A stretch of 64,000 nt of DNA. Origin: a bacterium. Lineage in GTDB: Bacteria > Actinomycetota > Acidimicrobiia > Spongiisociales > ZC4RG35. The stretch spans positions 205,945 to 269,944 of the forward strand of contig JAPPFC010000017.1 in NCBI GenBank assembly GCA_028824015.1, given 5' to 3'. The position numbers and the translations under genes are program-made. Positions 8,347-19,193 of this stretch are shown piece by piece (the stretch's first letter is position 1; the number at the start of each line of letters is the position of its first letter). The notes under the pieces were generated by a model. It was not told where the DNA came from, did no database searches, and was given only the letters and a program-made list of their open reading frames with translations.

Positions 8347-9529
8347 GTTCGTCATCCTCCCCGGATGGAGGCGAGTCGGGTTCGTCGCTCTCGGACGCCG
8401 CGGCGGCTATCGAAGAGACGCTCCGCTCCTCTCGCTCTTTCAGTTGTCGGCGGTACCGGTCGAGGCTCACCACGAACAGGACGACCAGCCCGTTGAGCGC
8501 CAGCACCAGGGCGGTGGGGACCTGTGCCGCCCTCTGCAGGGCGATCGCACCCACCAGCAGGCCTCCGAACAGGAACGACGAGGGAATCGTCCAGAGGGGG
8601 TGCAGGCCGCCGAAGAGCGCCGTCACTATCCCGTTGAACCCCGCGCTCCCGGTGAACCCGATGGTGCTCCCGTCGGTCACCATCCGGTGTCCCTCGGATC
8701 CCAGCACCAGGATTGCGCCCGCCAGCCCGGACATTGCCCCGCTGAGTGTCAAGGCCCAGACCACGTTCTTCTCCACCGACATCCCCGCATAGCGGGCTGC
8801 GTCGGCGGAAAGGCCGACCGCCCGCAGACGGTAGCCGGAGGTTGTTCTCCACAGCAGCACATACACGAGGACCGCCGCCCCCACCGCGATCAAGGGTCCA
8901 ATGTGAAGCCGCCCACCCTCCACGAACAGCGGCAGGTCGGTGCTTTCGGGCAAGCGGGCGGTCTGGGGAATCCGGGTGCCCCGTTCGATCTCCATCGGGT
9001 CGATGAGAGGGTCTCTGAGCAGCCAGTTCATAGCCTGCACCGCCACCACGTTGAGCATGATGGTGCTGAGGATCTCGTTCACCCCGAAGTAGGCCTTCAG
9101 CGCTCCGGGAATGGCGCCCCAGAGCGCTCCTCCCGCCACTCCGGCCGCCAGCGACAGCGGCAGGGCTATCCAGGCCGGAACGTCCGTCATCCCCAGGGCG
9201 GTAATGGTGGAGGCCAGCGCTCCCGACACCATCTGGCCCTCCCCTCCGATGTTGATCACATTTGCCCGGAAGGCGATGGTGATGCCCACTCCCACCAGTA
9301 GGAGGGGAGTTGACTTCAGAGCCGTCTCCACCAGGGCGCCCGAACTCCCGAACGCCCCCTTGGCCATTGCCCAGAAACCGGTGAAGGGATTGGCGCCCAA
9401 CGCCGCCAGCATCACCGCGCCGATAGCAAACGCGCCCAGCACGGCCAGCACCGGCACGCTGTAGGACAGTAAGTGGGAACCCAGACGGGAACGGCGCACC
9501 GCGGCCTCCGAGGGTTCCCGGGAAGTCAT
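8339..9529 (-). CDS. ABC transporter permease, nucleoside type (NupP-like)
   Basis: A 396-residue permease, partner of the next gene. It has a charged N-terminus of about 25 residues, many hydrophobic helices, the loop TTSGYRLRAVGLSADAARYAG typical of this family, and a charged C-terminal tail. ATG 9529 follows a GGTGG-containing stretch and gives the usual family length. GTG 9577 would add 16 residues and cannot be excluded. Its order with NupQ-like permease, BMP protein and double ATPase is that of purine-nucleoside and nucleobase importers. It starts 77 bp after the stop of the regulator gene (29 bp if GTG 9577 is used). Confidence 0.88.
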   Translation of the reverse strand: MTSREPSEAAVRRSRLGSHLLSYSVPVLAVLGAFAIGAVMLAALGANPFTGFWAMAKGAFGSSGALVETALKSTPLLLVGVGITIAFRANVINIGGEGQMVSGALASTITALGMTDVPAWIALPLSLAAGVAGGALWGAIPGALKAYFGVNEILSTIMLNVVAVQAMNWLLRDPLIDPMEIERGTRIPQTARLPESTDLPLFVEGGRLHIGPLIAVGAAVLVYVLLWRTTSGYRLRAVGLSADAARYAGMSVEKNVVWALTLSGAMSGLAGAILVLGSEGHRMVTDGSTIGFTGSAGFNGIVTALFGGLHPLWTIPSSFLFGGLLVGAIALQRAAQVPTALVLALNGLVVLFVVSLDRYRRQLKEREERSVSSIAAAASESDEPDSPPSGEDDEHG

Positions 9530-9606
9530 CCCGTTCCACCCCCGGGCGCTTCGAGAAGGGTTCTGTGGACGAGCCACTTTGAGAAGGGTCTCTTCACAAT
9601 GTGGAC

Positions 9607-10203
9607 CTAATCACCGCGAATGGCGTTCAGATAGTTGTAAATGGTAATTCGGCTGACTCCCATCGCCTCGGCCACGGTCTCCACCGACTTGCGGATCAGG
9701 AAGACCCCCTGCTCATCGAGAATGCGTACCGCCGCCTGCTTCTTCTCCCTGGGCAAGTCGCCCAACTTGCCCCCCATCCGGGTTTCCACGACCGCCACGA
9801 TCCGCTCCACCGCTCCGTGGATGTCTTCGGGCCGGGCCAACCCGATCATCGCCTGGTTCCAGACCGCCGGTTCATCGGAGACCGGGTCGTCGCTCGGGGC
9901 GGGGCCGACCGCTTCGGAGAACGGGCCGACCGATGGATCTGCGGGGCTTTTGGTCAGGGTGATGGAGATCCGGGAAGCTCCCTTTTCGAAGGCGGATCTG
10001 AGCACTGTTGGCAAGACCGAAGTTAACGTCTCGTAGTCGCCATCCACGGTGTTTCCGAAGGGCCCCATCGTCATCTCCAGGCCGTGACGTTGCAGGATGT
10101 CCAGGGTCCCGAGTACGTGTGGACCGGGGTTCCCCTCCTCGAATGGCTCGACCAGGTACTCAAGCCTGCACTTTTCTCGGTCTGCGGGTTGTTCAGGTTT
10201 CAT
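9607..10203 (-). CDS. regulator with thiamine-binding-like (UPF0045) domain and YheO-like HTH
   Basis: A 198-residue two-domain protein. Residues 13-85 look like the UPF0045/MTH1187-YkoF thiamine-binding fold: VEPFEEGNPGPHV, then GLEMTMGPFGNTVDGDYE, then a strand with ISITLTK. The middle (about 90-140) is a linker and helix. Residues 150-198 form a winged/helix-turn-helix like the C-terminal HTH of YheO-type regulators (EKKQAAVRILDEQG, then VAEAMGVSRITIYNYL). Such a ligand domain on a DNA-binding domain implies a regulator sensing thiamine, its pyrimidine moiety or a similar heterocycle. It heads the transporter operon and faces the amidase operon across a 62-bp promoter region containing a palindrome, so autoregulation plus control of both operons is likely. 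Ligand is inferred. Confidence 0.75.
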   Translation of the reverse strand: MKPEQPADREKCRLEYLVEPFEEGNPGPHVLGTLDILQRHGLEMTMGPFGNTVDGDYETLTSVLPTVLRSAFEKGASRISITLTKSPADPSVGPFSEAVGPAPSDDPVSDEPAVWNQAMIGLARPEDIHGAVERIVAVVETRMGGKLGDLPREKKQAAVRILDEQGVFLIRKSVETVAEAMGVSRITIYNYLNAIRGD

Positions 10204-10265
10204 AGGGTATTAACAAAGGGTTGACATTTGACAATTTGTAAAGGCTTATGGTACAGTCAGGCGGC
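10204..10265. promoter_or_regulatory. divergent promoters with near-palindromic operator
   Basis: Two overlapping TTGACA boxes lie at 10221-10226 and 10228-10233. The second is 18 bp before TACAGT (10252-10257), which would start transcription almost at the ATG at 10266, giving a leaderless or near-leaderless mRNA. On the minus strand TTGTCA (10234-10229) can serve as the -35 for the regulator gene. TTGACAATTTGTAAA at 10228-10242 is a 15-base near-palindrome (perfect core ACAA-T-TTGT) covering both -35 elements, as expected for an operator of the adjacent regulator. Confidence 0.6.
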
Positions 10266-11207
10266 ATGAGCCGCAACTTAAAGCTGGGGGCAGCCCAACT
10301 CGGTCCCATCGCCCGGGACGACACCCGCAAGGATGTAGTCGAACGCCTCCTGAACCTGCTGGCCGAGGCAGCCGATCGGGGGGTGGAGTTGCTGGTCTAT
10401 CCGGAGTTGGCTCTGACCACCTTTTTCCCGCGTTGGCATCTTGAGGACGAGGAGGAGATGCTCTCTTTCTTCGAGGAGGAGATGCCCTCTGAGGACACGC
10501 AACCCCTATTCGATGAGGCAGCCCGCCTGGGCATCGGCTTCTGCCTCGGGTACGCGGAGTTGTACACCGACTCCGATGGGGTGACCCACCGCTACAACAC
10601 CCAGATGCTGGTGGAGAGGGACGGATCGGTGGTGGCCAAGTTCCGTAAAGTCCACATCCCCGGGCATGCCGATGTGCAGGGGTGGAGGCCCTTCCAGCAC
10701 CTCGAGCGGTACTACTTCGAACCCGGACCGGACGGCTTCGGGGTGTGGCGGGCTTTCGGGGGGATTATGGGCATGGCGATCTGCAACGACCGGCGGTGGT
10801 CGGAGACCTACCGTGTGATGGGGCTGCAGGGAGTGGAACTGATCATGATCGGCTACAACACGCCTTCCTTCTACGCTCCCGACCCACAGCAGAACGCCCT
10901 GCAGAACTTCCACAACCATGTGGTGATGCAGGCGGGCGCCTACCAGAACGGATGCTGGGTGGTGGGGGTGGCCAAGGGAGGGATCGAGGAGGGGATAGAC
11001 CACATAGCCCAGAGCGTGATAATCGCTCCCTCCGGCCAGATCGTCGCCCAGACGATCACCACCGGTGACGAGTTGGTGGTGGCCAACATCGATCTGGACT
11101 TCTGCTCCTTCTACAAGGACACCATTTTCAGATTCGATCTGTACCGGGTTCCGGAGCACTATCGCCTGATCAGCCAGACGAGAGGAGTGATTCTCCCTCC
11201 GGAGTGA
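10266..11207 (+). CDS. N-carbamoyl-D-amino-acid hydrolase-like amidase
   Basis: A 313-residue nitrilase-superfamily enzyme. The triad is E47 (YPELALTTFFPRW), K128 (FRKVHIPGH) and C173 (AICNDRRWSETYRVMGLQG). The last motif and the following GYNTP are the signature of Agrobacterium-type D-carbamoylase, and the triad spacing matches that enzyme closely. The reaction would be N-carbamoyl amino acid (or related ureido acid) to amine, CO2 and ammonia in the cytoplasm. ATG 10266 aligns with family starts and lies at the predicted transcription start; ATG 10248 falls inside the promoter. It is the first gene of a four-gene rightward operon with gaps of 4, 1 and 20 bp. Confidence 0.88.
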   Translation: MSRNLKLGAAQLGPIARDDTRKDVVERLLNLLAEAADRGVELLVYPELALTTFFPRWHLEDEEEMLSFFEEEMPSEDTQPLFDEAARLGIGFCLGYAELYTDSDGVTHRYNTQMLVERDGSVVAKFRKVHIPGHADVQGWRPFQHLERYYFEPGPDGFGVWRAFGGIMGMAICNDRRWSETYRVMGLQGVELIMIGYNTPSFYAPDPQQNALQNFHNHVVMQAGAYQNGCWVVGVAKGGIEEGIDHIAQSVIIAPSGQIVAQTITTGDELVVANIDLDFCSFYKDTIFRFDLYRVPEHYRLISQTRGVILPPE

Positions 11208-11211
11208 ACCC

Positions 11212-13803
<2,592 letters not shown>

Positions 13804-13804
13804 C

Positions 13805-14821
13805 ATGAACCGGGAAACCCCCGGGCTGGTCTGCGCTCATCATCACCTCTACTCGGCCCTGGCCAGGGGCATGCCCGCCCCGCCCTCCGTCCCGCGGAGC
13901 TTCGGCGAGATCCTGGAGCAGATCTGGTGGCGCCTGGACGTCGCCCTGGATGAGGAGATGATCTACTGGTCGGCCAAGCTGGGCGCCCTTGAGGCCCTGG
14001 AGCGGGGCACCACCGCCATTGTGGATCATCACGCCTCCCCTTCGGCGATCGAGGGTTCCCTGTCGTTGATCGCCGACGCCTGCGCCGACGTGGGCGTGAG
14101 GGTGGCGTGCGCTTACGAGGTGACCGACCGGCACGGGCCGGACGGCGCCCGCCGGGGCCTGGAGGAGAACCGTCGGTTTCTCTCCGAGGGAGGAAAGGGC
14201 TGGGTGGGCGCCCATGCCTGTTTCACCCTCTCCGATGAGACCCTGGATGAGGTGTGCGGACTGGCAGACGACCTGGGGGTGGGGGTGCACATCCATGTGG
14301 CGGAGGGGATAGAGGACCCCGACGCCGGGCGCCGCCTCGAGTCCAGATCCCGGGACAACTGGCTCCTGGGGCATTGTGTTCACCTGGACAGGGACTTGAA
14401 GGGAGTGATACTGCACAATCCCGAGTCCAATCTCAACAACGGGGTCGGCTATGCGCGGCCCACCAGGTTCCCCAACCGCGTTGCGCTGGGGACCGACGGG
14501 ATCGGCGGCGACATGCTGGGAGCCTTCCGGGCCGCTTACCTTCGGATGCGAGAAGACGACGTCACCTCGTCTCCGGAGATAGCCTGGTCGTGGCTGGAGA
14601 CCGGCTGGGAGCTCTTTCCCGAGGCTCGGGAGGACCGGGTGGTCTGGTCACATGATCCCATGGACCCGTGGCACCTGGCCTTCACTCCCGGCGTGCGGCC
14701 TCTCCTGGTGGAGGTGGGAGGCGAAGTTGTTCTCAAGGAGGGTCGATCCACCCGGGTCGACCCCGACGAGGTGCGGGCGAAGGCCGCCGAGCAGGCGGCC
14801 CGTCTCCATGCCCGCCTGTAG
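13805..14821 (+). CDS. SsnA-like aminohydrolase, trimmed form
   Basis: A 338-residue amidohydrolase-superfamily protein resembling SsnA and guanine/8-oxoguanine deaminases. Metal-site motifs are present: H12/H14 near the start (VCAHHHLYSALARG), HIHVAEG (H162/H164), GHCVHL (H190), HNPESN at 204-209 and GTDG (D231). Family members are about 440 residues and carry about 60 residues of beta-sandwich before the HxH motif. Here the first metal motif starts at residue 10, so that N-terminal part and some of the C-terminal part are absent. ATG 13805 follows the XdhD-like stop by one base; the frame is open upstream only inside that gene. It probably deaminates or opens a ring in the same pathway. Confidence 0.82.
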   Translation: MNRETPGLVCAHHHLYSALARGMPAPPSVPRSFGEILEQIWWRLDVALDEEMIYWSAKLGALEALERGTTAIVDHHASPSAIEGSLSLIADACADVGVRVACAYEVTDRHGPDGARRGLEENRRFLSEGGKGWVGAHACFTLSDETLDEVCGLADDLGVGVHIHVAEGIEDPDAGRRLESRSRDNWLLGHCVHLDRDLKGVILHNPESNLNNGVGYARPTRFPNRVALGTDGIGGDMLGAFRAAYLRMREDDVTSSPEIAWSWLETGWELFPEAREDRVVWSHDPMDPWHLAFTPGVRPLLVEVGGEVVLKEGRSTRVDPDEVRAKAAEQAARLHARL

Positions 14822-14841
14822 ACAGAAGGGAGCTATAAGAA

Positions 14842-16632
14842 ATGTCCTCCGGCGCCGATCCCTTAACTCCTTATCCCCTTGACATGCTGTTGGGGAGGGT
14901 GGCCGCCGAATGGGAGACCCGGCAGCGGATCTTCGATCTGCCCTTCGCCAGGGTCTGGAAACGGCCGTCCGATCTCGACCTGGGGTTCTCCTTCCTGGGC
15001 CGTCCCTGCGCATCCCCGGTGGGTCCGGCCGCCGGACCCCACAGCCAGATGACCCAGAACATCGTGCTGTCCTGGCTGGGCGGGTCGCGGCTCTTCGAAC
15101 TGAAGACGGTCCAGGTGCTCGACCGCCTGGAGATAGCCCGTCCCTGCATCGACATGCAGACCATCGGCTACAACATCGAGTGGAGCCAGGAACTGCGGGT
15201 GGAGGAGTCCCTGATCGAGTACGTGAAAGCCTGGATGATGATCAGGATTCTCAACAACTGGGAGCCGGTCTCCGAATTGGTGGGCCCCGATCCCGGTCCC
15301 TTCGTCTTCGACATGTCGGTCGGCTACGACCTGGCGGGGATCTCCACCGACAAGGTCTCCGACTTCATCGTGGAGATGAAGAACGCCAAGGACCGGATCG
15401 ACTCGTTCCGGCCCCAGATTCCCGAGCCGTTCGCTCACCTCCGGGATCTCGACTTTCCCTCCCGGATAGCCGACACGGTGACGCTGTCCACTTTCCACGG
15501 CTGCCCGCCTCACGAGATCGATGCGATCACCAAGCATCTGATGACCCGTCACGAGTGCGATGTGATCGTCAAGCTCAATCCCACCCTGCTGGGAATCGGA
15601 AGGGTGCAGGAGATCCTCCACGAGACCCTCGGTTACGAGCACATCCCGCTCCTCCCCCAGGCCTTCGTGGACGATCTGCAGTTCGACCAGGGGATTGAGT
15701 TGATCGAGGGGTTGCGGGAGTTCGCCCGCCGTCACGGCCGCCGGTTCGGGATCAAGCTCAGCAACACCCTGGTGGTGGGCAACGACAAGGGTTGGATGCC
15801 CGACGATCCCATGTATCTCTCCGGGCCTCCCCTCCATGTCATCACCTCGACGCTCCTGGACGAGTTGATCTGCGCCCTGCCCGGCGTCTTCAACCTGGCG
15901 GGCCACGGGGGCGACGTGCAGGTGAGCTTCTCGGCAGGGGTCAGCAAGGAGAACCTGTCCGACACACTGGGGATGGGGGTGGCGCCGGTCACCGTCTGCT
16001 CGGACCTGCTGAAGCCCGGCGGCTACGGGCGCCTGGCGCCGATGCTCAACCGCCTGGCCCTGGAGATGCGCCGCGTGGGCGCCACCGATCTGGCTTCCTG
16101 GCATCGCCACAAGTGGGAGTTGGCGCGCGCCAGCGGACACCGGGGCCCGGTGGAGGCCCATGTGATGGCTATGAGCGGCGGCAAGGAGACCGGCTTCTAC
16201 CACCTCTCGGGGAACGAGAAGCTGCCCCGTGCGGTGGACAAGGTCCTCCAGATGTGGGGGTGCGTGGCCTGCAACTTCTGCGTCACGGTGTGTCCCAACG
16301 ACGCGGTGATCCGGCTGGCCACCGTGCCCGAGCTCCAGGACGAGCTGACCGACCGGTGGCAGTACTTCATCCTGGCCGAGTTGTGCAACGAGTGCGGGAA
16401 CTGTCTGACCTTCTGTCCCGAGGAGGGCGATCCGGCGGTGCTCAAGCCCCGGCTGTTCGTGGACCGCGACCGCTTCGAGGCCGACCAGGACCAGGCATTC
16501 TTCATCACGCCCACCGCCGACCGGCTGGGAGTGCTGGCCAGGCCCGGCTACGAGAAGGAGGTGGCGCCCCTCACCGCCATGCTCAACGGCGCCCAGGGAC
16601 TGCCCCTCCGGACCGCGGAACTGCCCAACTAG
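14842..16632 (+). CDS. YgfK-like oxidoreductase, short form (dihydroorotate-dehydrogenase-like domain plus two 4Fe-4S clusters)
   Basis: A 596-residue protein. Its N-terminal two thirds resemble the TIM-barrel part of YgfK, which is like dihydroorotate/dihydropyrimidine dehydrogenase (LGRPCASPVGPAAGPHSQ, ELKTVQVLD, LSTFHGCPPHEI, VKLNPTLLG, NLAGHGGDVQVSFSAG). The C-terminus has two ferredoxin-type cysteine sets, C474-x2-C-x2-C-x3-C484 and C515-x2-C-x2-C-x3-C525, each followed by Pro. E. coli YgfK is about 1,030 residues and includes a GltD-like FAD/NAD(P)H part, which is absent here. It could take electrons from, or give them to, the XdhD-like enzyme. ATG 14842 follows a GGGAG site. It ends the operon core. 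Confidence 0.82.
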   Translation: MSSGADPLTPYPLDMLLGRVAAEWETRQRIFDLPFARVWKRPSDLDLGFSFLGRPCASPVGPAAGPHSQMTQNIVLSWLGGSRLFELKTVQVLDRLEIARPCIDMQTIGYNIEWSQELRVEESLIEYVKAWMMIRILNNWEPVSELVGPDPGPFVFDMSVGYDLAGISTDKVSDFIVEMKNAKDRIDSFRPQIPEPFAHLRDLDFPSRIADTVTLSTFHGCPPHEIDAITKHLMTRHECDVIVKLNPTLLGIGRVQEILHETLGYEHIPLLPQAFVDDLQFDQGIELIEGLREFARRHGRRFGIKLSNTLVVGNDKGWMPDDPMYLSGPPLHVITSTLLDELICALPGVFNLAGHGGDVQVSFSAGVSKENLSDTLGMGVAPVTVCSDLLKPGGYGRLAPMLNRLALEMRRVGATDLASWHRHKWELARASGHRGPVEAHVMAMSGGKETGFYHLSGNEKLPRAVDKVLQMWGCVACNFCVTVCPNDAVIRLATVPELQDELTDRWQYFILAELCNECGNCLTFCPEEGDPAVLKPRLFVDRDRFEADQDQAFFITPTADRLGVLARPGYEKEVAPLTAMLNGAQGLPLRTAELPN

Positions 16633-16802
16633 GCGATAGCCTTTAGGTAAAGCCGGGTTCCCGGCGGGCCGACAGGCGTCGATTCCCGCGCCGGCTGAGG
16701 TGCCTACCCATCAGAAATCCCAGCGACGCGCCGGCCCAGGCCGCAGGGTCCATCCAACCAACCGAGTCCTATGTCCGCCCCCACGCGGCGCGGGGCCTGG
16801 TC

Positions 16803-17675
16803 ATGGCGGCTATCTCCACCGTGCTGTTCGCGGTGGTGTCGGTGGCGGTGTTCGACCTGTTCTCCCATCACACCGCCCTGGAGTTGACCTTCCGGATGAA
16901 CCTGGCGGGGTTCTTGATCTTTTTGGTGATCGGTTGGTGGAGGAAGGCTCTGCACCCTCGGGGCCATCTGCGGACCTTGGTGCTTCTGGGGGTGTGCGTG
17001 GTAGCCGCAACGGTGATGTATTACGTGAGCCTGTCGCGTCTCGGCCCGGGTCCCTCGGCCACGTTCGCCTTCATCATGGTCCCCACGGTGCTCATCTGGA
17101 CCCAGATAAAGGAGGGAATACCCGTGCCGGGCCGGGCGTGGGCTGCGGCGGGCATCGTCTGCCTGGGAGTCTCCCTGGCGACCCAGACCTGGACATGGGA
17201 GCGGGCCGACCCGATCGGCATCGCCGGCGGGTTCGGCTCGGCCGCGTGCATGGGGGGCTACCTGCTTTTGGTGGATCGCCTGAGAGGTCTTTCGCCGGTG
17301 ACCGTCGGAGTGTGGTTCAGACTCTCGGCGGCGATGCTGGTACTGCCGCTCTCCGGGATAGGACCCATCGATCTGCCGGTGTCGAAGTGGCTGGCCCTCG
17401 GGATCGCCGTCGTGGCCAGCGCGGTCGGGATCCTGCTGGAGATCTCCTCGGTGGCCAGCGCCGGCCCGGGCACGGTGGGGACGGTCCTCACCGCCCAGCC
17501 GGTGGTGTCCTCGGCGGTGGCGTGGCTGGCGTTGGGGGAGAGCCTGACCTGGATGCAGATCGTCGGTATCGGGGTCGTGATGCTGGGAGGCTTGACGCTC
17601 CACGGCCGCCCGGGATCGAAAGTCCCCTCGGGCACCAGGCCTGCGGCCCTGTCCCAGCAAGACTCCGATCCGTAG
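16803..17675 (+). CDS. EamA/DMT-family transporter
   Basis: A 290-residue inner-membrane protein with about ten hydrophobic helices in two repeats, as in the drug/metabolite exporter (EamA) family. The second repeat contains the typical Gly/Glu turn (AVAWLALGESLTW, then GVVMLGG). The first ATG in frame is 16803, but the frame reads back sensibly (about 20 more residues, SDAPAQAAGSIQPTE) without an ATG or GTG, so an unusual start or sequence error upstream is possible. It sits 170 bp after the YgfK-like gene and may export a product of the pathway or be unrelated. Confidence 0.85.
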   Translation: MAAISTVLFAVVSVAVFDLFSHHTALELTFRMNLAGFLIFLVIGWWRKALHPRGHLRTLVLLGVCVVAATVMYYVSLSRLGPGPSATFAFIMVPTVLIWTQIKEGIPVPGRAWAAAGIVCLGVSLATQTWTWERADPIGIAGGFGSAACMGGYLLLVDRLRGLSPVTVGVWFRLSAAMLVLPLSGIGPIDLPVSKWLALGIAVVASAVGILLEISSVASAGPGTVGTVLTAQPVVSSAVAWLALGESLTWMQIVGIGVVMLGGLTLHGRPGSKVPSGTRPAALSQQDSDP

Positions 17676-17745
17676 CGATAAAATACGGTAGGAACCGGGA
17701 GGCTTTCACAGCTTCCCCTGTGGCTCTTCGCTAAGGAGTGATCTG

Positions 17746-18303
17746 ATGGACGGGACGGTCTCTTTCACACAGATGTCGGACGGAACCGCCGAAGACTACG
17801 CGCTCCTCTCAGAGTACGAACAGGAAGAATTGGACGAGTTCCCGGATCGGGTGTTGGAGTGGCTCCGTTCCATGGATGAGCACACCGGGTACCAGATCAC
17901 CCGGCTCGGTCACTCCCTGCAGGCCGCCACCCGCGCCCACCGGGCCGGGGAGGACGAGGAGATGGTGGTGGTGACGTTGCTTCACGACATCGGCGACGTC
18001 CTGAGCCCCGCCAATCACTCGGAGGTGGCCGCCGCGCTCCTGCGTCCCTACGTGTCGGAGGAGAACTACTGGATCGTCAAGTACCACGGGGTCTTCCAGG
18101 AGAAGTACTACGCCCACCACTACGGACGCGACCCCGACGCCCGGGACCGGTACCGGGACCATCCCCTGTACGAACGCACGGTCCGGTTCTGCGCCGACTA
18201 CGACCAGGTCTCCTTCGACCCCGACTACCCCACCGAGCCCCTCGAGTTCTTCGAGCCCATGGTCCGCCGGGTCCTCTCAGAACCCCGCCACCCCTCCACC
18301 TGA
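17746..18303 (+). CDS. HD-domain protein, PhnZ/MIOX-like
   Basis: A 185-residue HD-domain protein. Candidate metal ligands are H56 (LGHSLQAATRA), H80-D81 (TLLHDIGD), H91 (NHSEV), H114 (VKYHGVFQEKYY) and D151 or D153 (ADYDQ). The spacing of the first three matches the diiron oxygenase branch of the HD family (PhnZ, TmpB, myo-inositol oxygenase) better than ordinary HD phosphohydrolases, and homologues are often just called predicted HD phosphohydrolase. If oxidative, it would use O2 to cleave a C-C or C-P bond. No phosphonate genes lie nearby. It is a monocistronic-looking gene 70 bp after the transporter. Confidence 0.8.
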   Translation: MDGTVSFTQMSDGTAEDYALLSEYEQEELDEFPDRVLEWLRSMDEHTGYQITRLGHSLQAATRAHRAGEDEEMVVVTLLHDIGDVLSPANHSEVAAALLRPYVSEENYWIVKYHGVFQEKYYAHHYGRDPDARDRYRDHPLYERTVRFCADYDQVSFDPDYPTEPLEFFEPMVRRVLSEPRHPST

Positions 18304-18322
18304 ACGGGTCCGAATCAACCGG

Positions 18323-18679
18323 TCAGAGCCGCAGAGGCTGCCTCTTGAGAGACTGATTACGTGGATCGACGCCGAGCCCCGCGGACTCCAGAACCGTCAG
18401 CCCCAGTAAAGGCTCGACACCCGGTTCTCCATAAACGATGGTCGCGCCGACAACCTTCCCCATGATCTCAACATCGGCAGTTGTTGTCTCCATTGCAATC
18501 TCGTTGCCGTTTGCCAACTCATAGACGTCACGGCCCTTGGGCTTCAACCCGATCCCCTCCAAGTGCGGCCTGGGTACCAATGTGTCTGTGGAGCCCGTGT
18601 CCACCAAGAACTTCCCTTCCCATGCTCGGTCCGGCTCGGCCGGATTGCGAATCACGGCGGAAGCGTGTATCTCGCCCAT
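18323..18679 (-). CDS. single-domain retropepsin-like aspartic protease
   Basis: A 118-residue clan AA aspartic protease-like protein. The catalytic motif is FLVDTGSTDTLVP at about residues 24-36, and the second conserved segment is LLGLTVLESAGLGVDP near the C-terminus, the normal arrangement in retropepsin-like single domains that work as dimers. ATG 18679 has GAAGGAG in good position. Neighbours do not tell its target. Family fit is good; proteolysis itself is unproven. Confidence 0.8.
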   Translation of the reverse strand: MGEIHASAVIRNPAEPDRAWEGKFLVDTGSTDTLVPRPHLEGIGLKPKGRDVYELANGNEIAMETTTADVEIMGKVVGATIVYGEPGVEPLLGLTVLESAGLGVDPRNQSLKRQPLRL

Positions 18680-18850
18680 TGTGTCTCCTTCCCTAATCCC
18701 GATTGATTGGACGAACGGCTTGTAGCCCCACTTCCAATCTTCGTGAAATAATAGTCGTTAGCAGAATGTAAAGCGCTTCAACGTAAGGCCGAATCTTTCG
18801 CGACTCCTTGGAACAGAGGCCGTCACACCCCTCCGGCAGAATCTTCGTTT

Positions 18851-19105
18851 ATGCCTGGATCATTTGCAACCGGACGTCCGCGAGATCCAGAGACCGGCAG
18901 GTTCGTCGCCCCCTGTCCCTTCTATCCCAAGCACCCCGCTACATGCCACGAGCCTATCTGGACGCATTTCGGGTGCCTCTGGCCGGATGACCTGCCTCCG
19001 GAAGAGGTCGGAATGTTCTTTGCCGCAACCGAGAGACCCTGGTCGGATTCTGAGGCACGGAAGATGGTGTGCGGCGATGTCGGCGGCATCTACTTCGGCG
19101 GGTGA
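18851..19105 (+). CDS. possible small protein of unknown function
   Basis: An 84-residue open frame with balanced composition, four Cys and several Trp/Phe, beginning MPGSFATGRPRDPETGRF. Third-position GC is moderately high but lower than in neighbours. There is no strong ribosome site before ATG 18851. I do not recognise it. It lies upstream of the nuclease-ATPase gene in the same direction and could be an accessory protein of it, or a chance frame. Confidence 0.3.
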   Translation: MPGSFATGRPRDPETGRFVAPCPFYPKHPATCHEPIWTHFGCLWPDDLPPEEVGMFFAATERPWSDSEARKMVCGDVGGIYFGG

Positions 19106-19193
19106 ACGGACGCGGCATTTGAGATGAGTAGGCCGTGGTCAGGGCGGAGGCGGCCCGGTACTGTCTGGGTGAACAGGAGGTCTATTCACCCTG

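Noticed and set aside
9530-10265. Purine or thiamine riboswitch sought upstream of the transporter and amidase operons
   Set aside because: No matching conserved core was seen, and the leader regions are too short to hold one.
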